Source of the DNA: FEN-1279 sp964400285
GTDB lineage: Bacteria; Bacteroidota; Ignavibacteria; Tepidaquicellales; Tepidaquicellaceae
NCBI GenBank assembly: GCA_964400285.1
Contig: CAYNTK010000004.1
Span: 124,001-188,000, forward strand
DNA length: 64,000 nt
Reading direction: 5' to 3'
Shown here one piece after another: positions 41,043 to 51,700 of this stretch. Position numbers and translations under genes: made by a program. Position 1 is the first letter of the stretch; the number at the start of each line of letters is the position of its first letter. The notes under the pieces are model-generated. The model had not been told where the DNA came from. It saw only the letters and a list, made by a program, of their open reading frames with translations, and made no database searches.

Positions 41043-43481
41043 ATGTCAAATCAAATAAACACCAACTCTGAAATTAAGGTCGAAAAAGTTTCAGGAAACG
41101 GCAAATACGACAGAAATGAAATTCTAAGCGATTATAAACTTGCAAATGAAAGCAGGCAAATGAGTATTCTTGGTCGAAAAGAATCTCTTATGGGTCGTGC
41201 TAAATTTGGAATTTTTGGAGACGGAAAAGAAGTTGCACAAATTGCTATGGCTAAAGCGTTCAAAAACGGTGACTTCCGTTCAGGTTATTATCGTGACCAG
41301 ACCTTTGCTCTTGCTACCGGAATGATGACTCTGAAACAACTTTTTGCCCAGTTATATGGTGATACCGATATTAATAATGAACCCGCATGTGCAGGTCGCT
41401 CGATGAATAATCACTTTGCTACACGTTTGTTAAACGAAGACGGAAGCTGGAAACCGCAGGTGAATATGAAAAATACTACTTCCGATATTGCTCCTACTGC
41501 CGCACAAATGCCACGGCTTCTCGGTCTTGCTTATGCCTCTAAACTTTTCAGGCACAATCCCGAATTGAAATATTTAAAAGATTTTTCCATAAACGGAAAT
41601 GAAGTTGCATTCGGTACGATTGGTAATGCAAGCACTGCCGAAGGAATATTTTACGAAACTATTAACGCCGCAGGTGTTCTTATGGTTCCTCTTGCTATGT
41701 CTATATGGGATGACGGCTTCGGAATTTCCGTTCCCAATATCTATCAGGTTACCAAATCCAGCATCTCCGAAGTCCTCGAAGGTTTCAGATATAATGAAAA
41801 ACTCGAGCAGGGTTATATGATTTACAGAGTCCCGGGATGGGATTATGAAAAACTCGTTAAAACTTATAAAGAGGGTATTGCTGTTGTTCGTGAAAAACAC
41901 ATCCCTGCAATTTTCCACATTACTGAAATGACTCAACCGCTCGGACACTCTACAAGCGGCTCCCACGAAAGATATAAAACAAAAGAACGGCTTCAATGGG
42001 AACAGGATTTCGACTGCATTAAGCAAATGAAAAAATGGATTCTCACTCAAAAGATTGCAACCGAAGAAGAACTGAATAAAATCGAAGAAGATGCAAAAGT
42101 GAATGTAAAACAATTGCAAAAAGAAGCTTGGGATGATTTCTGCAACCCGATTAAAAAAGAAAGACAGGAATTAAATAAAATATTTTCCGAAATTTCAGTA
42201 TCGAGTAAAAATTCAGCTAAGGTAAATGAAATCAGCAAGTGGATGACTACTAATCTCGATATGGAGCGGAAAGTCAATGCTCAGGCGGTTTTCGATGTAT
42301 TGCTTGTAACTAAAAATGAAACGGGAAAAGCAAGAGAAAAATTAATCGAATGGCAAAATAATTTTATAAATGAAAATAAAAAAAGATTTAATACTCATCT
42401 GCATAGCGAAACTTCCGAAAACGCTCTTAATGTAAAAGAAGTAAAACCAGTATACAAAAAAGATTCTCCACTCGTTGCAGGCAGGGAAGTTCTGCTTGCA
42501 TTCTTCGACGAAGCATTCAAACGCGACCCGCGATTAATAGCATTTGGAGAAGATGTTGGTCAGCTTGGCGATGTGAATCAAGGTATGGCAGGGCTTCAGG
42601 CAAAATATGGCGATATCAGGATTACCGATACGGGAATCCGCGAAGCTACGATTATAGGACAGGGTATAGGTGCCGCACTTAGAGGACTAAGACCTATTGC
42701 TGAAATTCAATATCTCGATTATTTATTGTATGCATTACAAATTATAAGTGATGACCTTGCAACTTTACGATATAGAACTGCAGGTGGACAAAAAGCTCCG
42801 CTTATTATCAGGACACGCGGACACCGACTAGTCGGGATATTTCACGCAGGTTCACCAATGGGAATGATAATAAATGCTTTCAGAGGTTTATATGTTTGCG
42901 TTCCGAGAAATATGACGCAAGCCGCGGGATTTTATAATACTCTTCTTAAATCCGATGAACCGGGTTTGATTATCGAGAGACTTAATGCATACAGGTATAA
43001 AGAAATGCTCCCTGCTAATGTAGGTGATATAACGCTTCCGCTCGGAGTTCCGGAAATTCTGGTAGAGGGGAATGATGTAACTGTTGTAACCTACGGTGCC
43101 TGTACCGATATTGCTAAAACAGCTATCGAAAAACTAAAATCAATCGGTATATCCGTTGAACTTATTGACGTGCAAACTCTTTTACCATTCGATATAAACG
43201 GTGTGATTTTAAATTCACTTAAGAAAACAAACAGAGTCCTCTTCCTCGATGAAGATGTCCCCGGTGGTGCTACTGCATATATGATGCAAAAAGTGATAGA
43301 TGAACAGGGCGGATATCGATATCTCGATTCCAAACCTGTTGCACTGAGTGCAAAAGCTCACAGAACGGCTTACGGAGCGGACGGGGATTATTTCACGAAA
43401 CCGAATTCCGAAGATGTATTCAAATCGGTTTATGAAATTATGAGCGAAACAAATCCGAAAAAGTTTCCGATGTTTTATTAG
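41043..43481 (+). CDS. fused 2-oxoacid dehydrogenase E1 (alpha/beta)
   Basis: An 812-residue fusion. Residues ~30-400 are E1 alpha, thiamine-diphosphate binding: 'YYRDQTFALATGMMTLKQLF' (in part), 'FGTIGNASTAEGIFYE', 'SIWDDGFGISVPN'. Residues ~475-812 are E1 beta, transketolase-like: 'AFGEDVGQLGDVNQGM', 'DTGIREATIIGQGIG', 'FLDEDVPGGATAYMM'. The two are joined by a ~75-residue charged helical linker. Such fused E1 proteins are common in Bacteroidota and act with E2 and E3 on branched-chain or related 2-oxoacids. Neither E2 nor E3 is nearby. The ribosome-binding site is AGGAG. Substrate cannot be fixed from sequence alone. Confidence 0.9.
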   Translation: MSNQINTNSEIKVEKVSGNGKYDRNEILSDYKLANESRQMSILGRKESLMGRAKFGIFGDGKEVAQIAMAKAFKNGDFRSGYYRDQTFALATGMMTLKQLFAQLYGDTDINNEPACAGRSMNNHFATRLLNEDGSWKPQVNMKNTTSDIAPTAAQMPRLLGLAYASKLFRHNPELKYLKDFSINGNEVAFGTIGNASTAEGIFYETINAAGVLMVPLAMSIWDDGFGISVPNIYQVTKSSISEVLEGFRYNEKLEQGYMIYRVPGWDYEKLVKTYKEGIAVVREKHIPAIFHITEMTQPLGHSTSGSHERYKTKERLQWEQDFDCIKQMKKWILTQKIATEEELNKIEEDAKVNVKQLQKEAWDDFCNPIKKERQELNKIFSEISVSSKNSAKVNEISKWMTTNLDMERKVNAQAVFDVLLVTKNETGKAREKLIEWQNNFINENKKRFNTHLHSETSENALNVKEVKPVYKKDSPLVAGREVLLAFFDEAFKRDPRLIAFGEDVGQLGDVNQGMAGLQAKYGDIRITDTGIREATIIGQGIGAALRGLRPIAEIQYLDYLLYALQIISDDLATLRYRTAGGQKAPLIIRTRGHRLVGIFHAGSPMGMIINAFRGLYVCVPRNMTQAAGFYNTLLKSDEPGLIIERLNAYRYKEMLPANVGDITLPLGVPEILVEGNDVTVVTYGACTDIAKTAIEKLKSIGISVELIDVQTLLPFDINGVILNSLKKTNRVLFLDEDVPGGATAYMMQKVIDEQGGYRYLDSKPVALSAKAHRTAYGADGDYFTKPNSEDVFKSVYEIMSETNPKKFPMFY

Positions 43482-43489
43482 TTTTTCAC

Positions 43490-43742
43490 ATTCCCAAGCT
43501 GGAGCTTAAATAATTTTTCTGATACTAAGAAAATGTTGATAATAAAATAAATTCTTAGTTACCACGCTTCCTGTTATCCGCAGGCAACAATTTGGAAAAG
43601 TGAGCTTTTCACTTGAAACAAATTCTATTTATATTTAAATTTTTTAAAATTTAATTTACAATAAAATATCTTGTCAAAAGATTAATACTTATCGAAATTT
43701 ATTACATTGCATTCACAATAAAAATAATAAAGGAGAAATTCA
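43490..43742. repeat. intergenic REP fragment and hairpin
   Basis: ATTCCCAAGCTGGAGCTT (43490-43507) is a truncated relative of the palindrome at 14032-14057. AAGTGA/TCACTT around 43598-43615 forms a short hairpin. An AAAGGAGAAA ribosome-binding region for the next gene lies at about 43728-43738. Confidence 0.5.
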
Positions 43743-45476
43743 ATGATTCGCATTATCTTCAAAAGTTTTTTTACTGCATTTTTAATTATTACTTTTCTCA
43801 ATATTGGATTTGGTTCCGTGAATGGAATCCCTGCAGATTTTACCGATGATGTTGTAACGATTTTTTATAATGGAACAATTCTCACTGTCGATAAAAATAT
43901 GACCGAAGCCGAAGCAATGGCTATTAAAAATGACAGAATCCTTTCCGTTGGAATGAAAGAAGAAGTATTTAAATTCAAGACTTCCAATTCTATTTTGGTA
44001 GATTTAAAAGGAAAAACGCTTATGCCGGGTTTTGTGGAGACTCATTCTCACCCTATCAATAAAATGATTATAGAAAACTATACTATTGATATCAGACCTA
44101 CAACAGGGCATCTTGACGGAAATCAAATTATGGAAACTATTAAGAAAACAATAGCAAACGCCAAACCTGATGAATATTTGATATTTTTCGGATGGGACCC
44201 CGTTCTTCAAAAAGGTCTCAAAAATCCAAAGATTCAGGAACTTGATTCTCTCGCTCCTGAAAACCCTTTACTGATTTGGGGCAATAGCAATCATATTGCA
44301 TTTGCGAATTCTAAAGCATTTAAATTAGCTGGAATTGATAAAAACACCCCTAATCCCGGTGGTACTATGGGTGGGACCTTCGAGCATGATAAAAACGGTG
44401 AATTAACAGGGAGAATGGACCAGGGAGGACCAATACTATTAGTTGTTTATCCTTTTTTCAAAACTATTTTTCATAATTCCGAGATTGCTTCAGAAGCAAT
44501 GTATAAGGCTTGGCTTCAAAATGCTTCTGATGGAGTTACTACCATTGTTGATGATGTCCTGATGAAAGATTTTATGAAAATTTACCTTTTAACAGCAAAA
44601 AATTTTAAATCCATAAGGATTCGTTGCACGGCAACCGAATATGCAGACTGGGACCCTTTCCAAGGGGACGATTTAATTAAAGTAATCGGTGGGAAAATTT
44701 TTATTGACGGAAGCCCTTGGACAGGTACAATAACTATGTCAAAACCGTATCTCGTTAATGATTTAACAGTCAACACAATGGAAACTCCCGCAGGGTATTT
44801 TCAACAGCCATACGTTAATCAAAATGAACTTCAGGCTTTTATCGATGAAATGATTAGAACCCGACGGTCTGCTGCAATTCATGCGGAAGGTGATTCAGCT
44901 ATTCAAATGGCTCTTGATGCTATTGAAGAAGGTCTGCGTAAGCAACCCTGGGATGACCACCGTTTTAGACTATTGCATATTCCTCTTATAAGAGATGACC
45001 AGATTGAGCGAGCAAAAAAACTTGGTGTTCAGTTATCATTTCTAATGGCACATGTAAAATACTGGGGTGATGTAATTCCGATTCTTGTCGGTGAAGAACG
45101 AGGAATCAGGTGGTGTCCTGTAGGTTCTGCTATTAAATATGGTGCTAATTTTTCTTTTCATTTTGATGGACCTACTTCACCAAACAAGCCCCTTGAAACA
45201 CTTGAAACTGTGACTACAAGAAAAACCCTTAGTGGTAATGTCCTCGGGCCGGTCGAAAGAATTTCCATAGATGATGCAATTCGCGGCTATACAATAAATG
45301 CTGCTTTTCAACTCTTTATGGATAAAGAAGTCGGTAGCCTCGAAAAAGGTAAATACGCAGATTTTATTATTTTAAGTGATAACCCAAGAAAAGTTCCTTT
45401 AGAAACAATTTCTCAAATCAAGATTCTTGAAACCTACATAGGAGGTGAAAAATTTTGGAGTATGGAATCAAAATAA
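43743..45476 (+). CDS. exported amidohydrolase family protein (YtcJ-like)
   Basis: A 577-residue metal-dependent hydrolase with an N-terminal signal peptide (to about residue 28). Amidohydrolase-3 features are an N-terminal beta domain ('VVTIFYNGTILTVDKNM'), metal ligands 'FVETHSHPINK' near residue 100, 'AIHAEGDSAIQMALDAI' and 'HRFRLLHIPLI' in the barrel, and the C-terminal 'VGSLEKGKYADFIILSDNP'. YtcJ-like enzymes hydrolyse amides or formamides. The substrate here is unknown and periplasmic. A clear AGGAGA ribosome-binding site precedes the ATG. It appears monocistronic. Confidence 0.9.
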   Translation: MIRIIFKSFFTAFLIITFLNIGFGSVNGIPADFTDDVVTIFYNGTILTVDKNMTEAEAMAIKNDRILSVGMKEEVFKFKTSNSILVDLKGKTLMPGFVETHSHPINKMIIENYTIDIRPTTGHLDGNQIMETIKKTIANAKPDEYLIFFGWDPVLQKGLKNPKIQELDSLAPENPLLIWGNSNHIAFANSKAFKLAGIDKNTPNPGGTMGGTFEHDKNGELTGRMDQGGPILLVVYPFFKTIFHNSEIASEAMYKAWLQNASDGVTTIVDDVLMKDFMKIYLLTAKNFKSIRIRCTATEYADWDPFQGDDLIKVIGGKIFIDGSPWTGTITMSKPYLVNDLTVNTMETPAGYFQQPYVNQNELQAFIDEMIRTRRSAAIHAEGDSAIQMALDAIEEGLRKQPWDDHRFRLLHIPLIRDDQIERAKKLGVQLSFLMAHVKYWGDVIPILVGEERGIRWCPVGSAIKYGANFSFHFDGPTSPNKPLETLETVTTRKTLSGNVLGPVERISIDDAIRGYTINAAFQLFMDKEVGSLEKGKYADFIILSDNPRKVPLETISQIKILETYIGGEKFWSMESK

Positions 45477-45658
45477 TTTTATAAAGTAAAAATGTTGCAT
45501 TTTAGAAGTTCTTTTACTCCTAATTTCTGTTTTTAAATTTACCGGACTTTCTCATTTGAGTAAATATTACGATGCTTTAGTCGGAGTTGCAATAATTGTA
45601 TCTATTTGAAATTCTCGTTCTCAATCTTCCCGAACAGTTGGAAGAATGAAAAAGATTC

Positions 45659-46600
45659 TTATTTGTTCTCCGTTACCGGTGTTTGAAAATCTATCATCCT
45701 CGTCTTAAATCCGTCACCTAACACATCGTGAACATCCATTAAAATCATAAATGCATTCGAATCTTCCTCTTTTACTATTCTGCGAAGTTGAGTAACCTGC
45801 CTTCTGTTCACCGCACAGAAAAGTACGTCCTGCTCTTTTCCTGAATATCCGCCTTTTCCCATAAATATCGTTACTCCTCTATCGAGCTCTTTGAGTATTC
45901 TTGCTTTAATTTCATCTTCACGTGAAGATACTATATATGCACCTTTTACATAAGGTACGCCTTCTGCAGTCAGGTCGACAATTTTAGTTGTGATAAATAA
46001 ATTTAAATATCCCCATATTATAAGATTCAAATCTTTGAATGCTATTCCGATTGAAAAAATTATCAGCGTTTCAATCACCCAGTAGCCCGTTCCTATTGAC
46101 ATCCCTGTATATTGTTTCAGCACTGCAACGGGAATATCTGTTCCTCCTGTCGAACCGTAAAACCTGAAAATAATTCCAAGTCCCACTCCAAGCAAAACCG
46201 AACCCGCTATAGAGGCAAGTAATATATTATCCGTAAAAGCCCAGTATTGAGTGTTAATAAGGTCTTTGAAAAACGGAACATTATTGTATAATACTTCGGG
46301 TGAAAATAAATCTATTAAAAACGAACCCACCATCATTCCGAAAAATGAACGGAAACCAAATTGCTTTCCAAGAAAAATCCACGCAACTACGAAAAGCGGA
46401 ATATTTATTGCAATCATAGATATACCTGCCGGAAATCCAAGAAGGTGATATAAAACCGTCGCTATACCACCCACTCCGCCTGGAGCCACTTTAAACGGAA
46501 TTAAAAACCACGCATATGACATTGCAAATATTATGCATCCTATCGTTATACCGATAAAATCTTTTGTGTTTTCGTAAACTTTGTTTATCTTTCTTTTCAT
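45659..46600 (-). CDS. YitT family membrane protein (DUF161/DUF2179)
   Basis: A 313-residue protein with five or six N-terminal membrane spans, including the duplicated DUF161 motifs ('PFKVAPGGVGGIATVLYHLLGFP', in part; 'FYGSTGGTDIPVAVLKQ'). The cytoplasmic C-terminal DUF2179 domain ('RGVTIFMGKGGYSGKEQDVLFCAVNRRQ', in part) starts near residue 230. The family is widespread and of unknown transport or signalling function. ATG 46600 has GAGGA upstream. No operon partner is visible. Confidence 0.92.
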   Translation of the reverse strand: MKRKINKVYENTKDFIGITIGCIIFAMSYAWFLIPFKVAPGGVGGIATVLYHLLGFPAGISMIAINIPLFVVAWIFLGKQFGFRSFFGMMVGSFLIDLFSPEVLYNNVPFFKDLINTQYWAFTDNILLASIAGSVLLGVGLGIIFRFYGSTGGTDIPVAVLKQYTGMSIGTGYWVIETLIIFSIGIAFKDLNLIIWGYLNLFITTKIVDLTAEGVPYVKGAYIVSSREDEIKARILKELDRGVTIFMGKGGYSGKEQDVLFCAVNRRQVTQLRRIVKEEDSNAFMILMDVHDVLGDGFKTRMIDFQTPVTENK

Positions 46601-46784
46601 ATTAAAATCCTCACTAATTAAAAATTATTAGTAAAAAATTCTATTTTCACTTGGACGAGACCGGGAAATAATGACCGGGAATTTTTTGATTTGTCCTTTT
46701 TTGAAGTATAAACTTTATTTCTTTTAACAAAAATATGAAATTTGAATGTTTTTTTAAAGACAGAAAAGAGTAGAAGACAGTATT

Positions 46785-46873
46785 CAGAATTAAGTATTCA
46801 GAAAATAGGAGGAAATTTTGAAATTTGATTTTCAATTATCTGTTTATGACTGACTTCTGAATACTGAATTCTG
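46785..46873. repeat. ATTCAGAA inverted repeat
   Basis: The 19-nt arm at 46785-46803 (CAGAATTAAGTATTCAGAA) and the arm at 46855-46873 are reverse complements with one mismatch. The TTCAGAATT core recurs at 54057-54090, 55558-55595 and 58491-58520, suggesting a dispersed repeat. Confidence 0.65.
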
Positions 46874-46876
46874 CTC

Positions 46877-48631
46877 TTAAAATTCGTTTATCAGTCCAAA
46901 ATTTATTTTCCCGTCTGAAAAACCATCGCCTTTTCCAAGAGCATAGTTCACCCCCACAAGCCCGATTGCCGTCTCCAGCCGTATCCCAAGCCCGTATCCG
47001 TAAAGAAATCCCTCCTGCTTCGGTATTAAATTTATTTCGTCCGATGGTCTGAAATAATATCCATAATCGAAAAATCCGTAAACAAAACTTTTTCTCGAAA
47101 CCGAATATCTTATTTCGGTATTGCTATATGCAATTTGAGAAGCGAGAAACTGCTCCTCGCGATATCCACGTATATTTTTATTCCCGCCTATGCGGTAAAA
47201 GTCCGCATCTTCGAGCTTATCTGAACTTAAATATCCACCAAAATATTTTAAAAGTAGTGTCTGCCTTTTAAAAAATGATGAATATATCTCGAGGTCCATT
47301 GCATATTTTTTTATTGAAAAATTACCGTTTGCAGAAATCAGGTTTTTGGAGTTGCTTATTTTTTTGTCTCCATAAGAATAGAATAGTTTATAGATAATTC
47401 CGCTTTCGGGTATATACACATTATCTCTTGTATCATATTTTAATTCCAGTCCACCATATATAATTCTCGAATCGTTTATGAAATATGTAATGGTAGAATC
47501 GTCCGAAGGTATCACCCTGTCGTATCCACCCAAAATACTCGCCGTAAATTTATCCGTAAAAAATAAATCACCCTTGAAATCGATCTTACGTTGTGTATAA
47601 GAAGTGTCCTGAATTCTCTGCATAAAACCCAGATTCATATTTAGCGGTAATCCGAAAATATACGGCTCTCCATACTTGAACTCCAGCTCCTGCGTTGACT
47701 TCAGCGGCTTCTGCCATTTTGCATCTATCCGCCTTCCCGTCCCGAAAATATTTCTGAAAGATAAGTTTATCAAACCCGTAAAGTATCCGCTTTCCTTCTC
47801 GCTTACTGGCGGTGCGTATCCGATTACTCCATCGAATGTATTTGTATTACCCTCTTTCACCTGTATTAGCAATCCCGTTTTTCCCGATTTCTTAATCGTA
47901 TAAATTTGTGGGTCCTCGACTTTCTCGAATATATTCAGTCTCTCTAATCTGAATTTCATATTCTGTAGTGATTCTCTTTTTACAAATTTGTCTTTTGAAA
48001 TTTTTAGCTCTCTTATTATTACATCATCGTTTGTTACATCGTTACCTTTTATTCTCACCTGCTCTATTCTCACCTTCGATTCTTCTGCAATGTTTATGCC
48101 GATGCTCACTTTCGGAGTCTGTCCATCGTAGTATAAAGATACGTTTTCTATATATGCCTTTGCAAACGGTATTCCTTTTTTTTCATATAGGTCGAGCAGT
48201 CCTTTTATGTCATTATTCAGTGTGTTCCCGTCTAATGGTTTGCCTACCTTCGTTTCGAATAAATCCAATATGTTTTTTGTCTTGATAATATTATTCCCCG
48301 AAATGGAAATCATTCCGACGTTAACTTTTTTACCTTCGTCTATCGTTATATTTAAATCCACCAGTAAGGAATCCGAATCATATTGAATTTCTGTTTTAAC
48401 TATTTTTGCAAGCAGGAAACCTGCATCCCTGTATTTTTCGCGGATGGATTTTAAGTCGAGATTAAATTGCTCCTTTGTAAATTGCTTGTCCTTCTTGCTT
48501 ACCATAGCACTGAAAAGCTCGTTCTTCGAAAAGTAATCATTTCCCGTAAACGTAACCGAATTTACAACCGGCTGTGCTATCGTTTCAATCGAAAACAAAA
48601 AAGAAATCAATATTACAAATCTAAAATACAT
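46877..48631 (-). CDS. BamA/TamA-family outer-membrane protein
   Basis: A 584-residue protein with a signal peptide ('VILISFLFSIETIAQ'). It has about three or four POTRA domains (residues ~18-270; e.g. 'VKKVNVGMISISGNN'-like, 'KVRIEQVRIKGNDV'), then an Omp85/surface-antigen beta-barrel from ~290. The C-terminal conserved block includes 'RIGGNKNIRGYREEQF' and a lid-loop-type 'VRGYR' variant. The last strand ends in 'GLINEF', an aromatic terminus recognised by the BAM machinery. It is shorter than BamA (usually ~800), fitting a TamA-like or accessory Omp85 role. No chaperone gene follows. Confidence 0.87.
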   Translation of the reverse strand: MYFRFVILISFLFSIETIAQPVVNSVTFTGNDYFSKNELFSAMVSKKDKQFTKEQFNLDLKSIREKYRDAGFLLAKIVKTEIQYDSDSLLVDLNITIDEGKKVNVGMISISGNNIIKTKNILDLFETKVGKPLDGNTLNNDIKGLLDLYEKKGIPFAKAYIENVSLYYDGQTPKVSIGINIAEESKVRIEQVRIKGNDVTNDDVIIRELKISKDKFVKRESLQNMKFRLERLNIFEKVEDPQIYTIKKSGKTGLLIQVKEGNTNTFDGVIGYAPPVSEKESGYFTGLINLSFRNIFGTGRRIDAKWQKPLKSTQELEFKYGEPYIFGLPLNMNLGFMQRIQDTSYTQRKIDFKGDLFFTDKFTASILGGYDRVIPSDDSTITYFINDSRIIYGGLELKYDTRDNVYIPESGIIYKLFYSYGDKKISNSKNLISANGNFSIKKYAMDLEIYSSFFKRQTLLLKYFGGYLSSDKLEDADFYRIGGNKNIRGYREEQFLASQIAYSNTEIRYSVSRKSFVYGFFDYGYYFRPSDEINLIPKQEGFLYGYGLGIRLETAIGLVGVNYALGKGDGFSDGKINFGLINEF

Positions 48632-48798
48632 TATATAATATTAGAACATATTTTTTTAATTTAAAATATAAAAAATAAAATCATAAACTTAGCTTTCACT
48701 GAACTTATAATAAAAAAACTACACAAGCCATTACGACCTATGTAGTTTTCTAAAAATTATAATAATATTTTTTATTTTTTGCTCTTATTATTCATTAC

Positions 48799-51700
48799 TC
48801 ATTTAATTAGCACCATCTTCTTCACCTGTACGAAATTCCCCGCTTGAATCCTGTAAAAATATACTCCTGAGGCGAAGCTGCTACCATTAAACAAAACCGT
48901 ATAATAACCAGCCTGTTTATATTCATTTACAAGATTAGCAATTTCTCGACCAATAATATCATATATCTTTAGCGATACAAGTCCGTTTACAGGAATTTGA
49001 TACTTGATATTCGTTACAGGATTGAAAGGATTCGGATAGTTTTGGGAAAGTGAATATTCTTTTGGAATATTACTTATATTATTTAAATAATTTCCTTTTA
49101 TAAAATGCACCCTGCTTTTATAGGAATTCGGACCATCACCTTCGAATAATTCATCCGGTGAGTATGCATTACAAACAGAAAAGCCATCACCTTGATAAAG
49201 TGATGTTGAATCAATGACCATTTGAACATAAAAACTATCCACTTCAGGCATTTCTCCTTCGCTAAATACATAACCTCTTAAATATTCTGTTTCAATTGTA
49301 TCGTTAACACCGATTGAATCTGAATATAGTGTCATAAATGGTTCTTGAGTAGAATTTCTCATCAAAAAGACTGAATATCTCTTTTGCAAAAATGGATTAC
49401 CTGAAATATAGTTGTAAAATCCATTCCCGCCTAATATCAATGTATCATTTGGACCAAGGCTAAATGGTGCGGAAACCAATATATTGCTGAATTCCACAGC
49501 ATTTGTTACACTCTTTTCGCTTTCAGTAGCAAATGTAACATTTGTATTTTTTGCTATTACAGGTCCGAGATTGAAGTTATAATTTGTGTTTTCTTCTCTG
49601 ATTATCCCAACTAAATTATCCTGCACCGTTGAATTTGATGGAATATTGGATACTGAAAAAGTTTGTTTTCCAATATTGTATAAAGAAGCGGATTGAGTTA
49701 ATGTTAAAAGAATTGGATATGAATATGGATAAGCTGTTCCGTAAAATGAACCCCGAACAAGTTTTGCATCATTAACAGTATATTGCCCTGGAATGCAATA
49801 ACCCGCACCGGTTTGAAGTTGTGCGACCTGCCTATACTGATTATTGTAATTATAATTTAAAACGTAAGCATATCCATTTCTGCACCCTTCAACATTTGGA
49901 TTTTTTTGCTCTACACCGGCAGAATTATAAATTATTGGTGTACTCCATACCTCCTGATTAGAAGAATTTAAATATTTGTATTTTACAAATATTGGGTAAT
50001 TCATATAACTTAATGCAAAATCTTCTCCACTTGGTACTATTACTATTTTTTGTATAACACTTGTTGCACGATATGTTACAATTGGTCTTCCGTTTCTTAA
50101 AGATATATCAGGTGATATTCGTGTCAATTGACCATCATTTACAGAGATATTAAATGAAGCATGATTATTGTTTGCATCGTCATCATAACTAATTCTGGCA
50201 AAACCTGGAGGTGAACCTGAAATTGTTACAAACTTATCTGCTCTGTACATTATATTTCCGTTTTTAATATAAGTGAAATATAATATAAAACCTCTATAAA
50301 CTCCATCAATAAACGGTTTTGAAGTTACTGAAAAATCTGTAATGTCAGATTCTTCTATTATAAAAGTATTATTCTGAACAGTTTGATTTGAAATAAAATC
50401 AAAAAAAGGATAATTTCTTAACCTTGCACTCACGACTAATTTATTTCTTGTAGTTGCCGGTTCAAGATGCGGTATTAATATCATATAATCGATAGGATTG
50501 TTTTTGTCAGAGTTTTGATAATAAGGTTCACCCCACGGAAAATCATACCAGGCTGCAAATATAGAGGGTTTTGATTTATAATCTTGACTCGATACAGTAA
50601 AACTTCTAATAATGCCGTTATGAGTTTGATAGTATCCGCTTGTCCCGTATCTTCTCCAGAAAATATCATTTCCGTTATTTTGCCTGAAAGCGACTTTTAA
50701 TTCCATAATTCCATTATTAAATCTTTGCCATGATGCAGAAGCATTTATATTTGCATCTGAAAGTGGAAATGGACCACCTGCTCCATTCAATGTTCTTAAC
50801 TCACAAATAGCAGGACATGAGTTATTATCTGTTGTATTTTCACTCGGAAATCCTTGTAGATATTCACTACCCCCGTTTACAACTTCTTCTTTAAACCAGT
50901 TTGTTCCGTCATTTGTTGAGCGTGTATAGAATATTCCACCCATACTTTCGTGTATCTGGTGTATATAGCCATTATTATCTTTTATCATCCGTATTTGAGG
51001 TGAATTTACAGCTGATGTTTTTTCACTTATGGCGTTTGGTGTTGTTGAGACTTGCCGTGTCTTGTAATCAGCTGTTAAATAATAACCATTTTTATCTGCA
51101 TAATAATTATATAGACTATCTGTTGTCATAGGATTCTGAGATGAAAAATAATCTATCCATTTATAAAACACATAATTATCTCCTGGTGTTGAATTTTGTG
51201 AAATACCCAATTTAATAGTTCCACCGAATAATTGCTTATGATAGGTAGGAGATTGCAAGTCATTATAGGATTCCGGGTAATCAAAAACATTGAATTTAAT
51301 TGTTGTATTAATTTCATCGGAAAAATTATTTTTTGCAAGAATATTCATTTTGATTGATCTTATATCAACAAATAAGTTTTTGTTGTTAGCTTGATATGAA
51401 TAAACCCCGGGTAAGAATATAACATCACCAAATTTCGAAACTCCTCGTGAAGGTACTTTCAAAGATTCATTATAACCTGAATATTCTGAATTCCAGTTAT
51501 AACCACCATTGCTTGTCCTCATAACATGGAATCTCCATAATGTTCCTTCGTAAAATGCGCAAGTCAAATTTCCATTATTTTGGTCTACAAATTTAAGATT
51601 TTCATAACTTCCCGGAAGAGCTCCTAAATCTGCAATTAAATCTATTTTTCCATTATTATAAATAGCAACACCATTTTTTACCGTCATTCTAATTATTTCC

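Noticed and set aside
41574..42119. 181-codon minus-strand frame
   Set aside because: Lies wholly within the E1 fusion gene and has Phe/Ser-rich antisense composition without ribosome-binding site.
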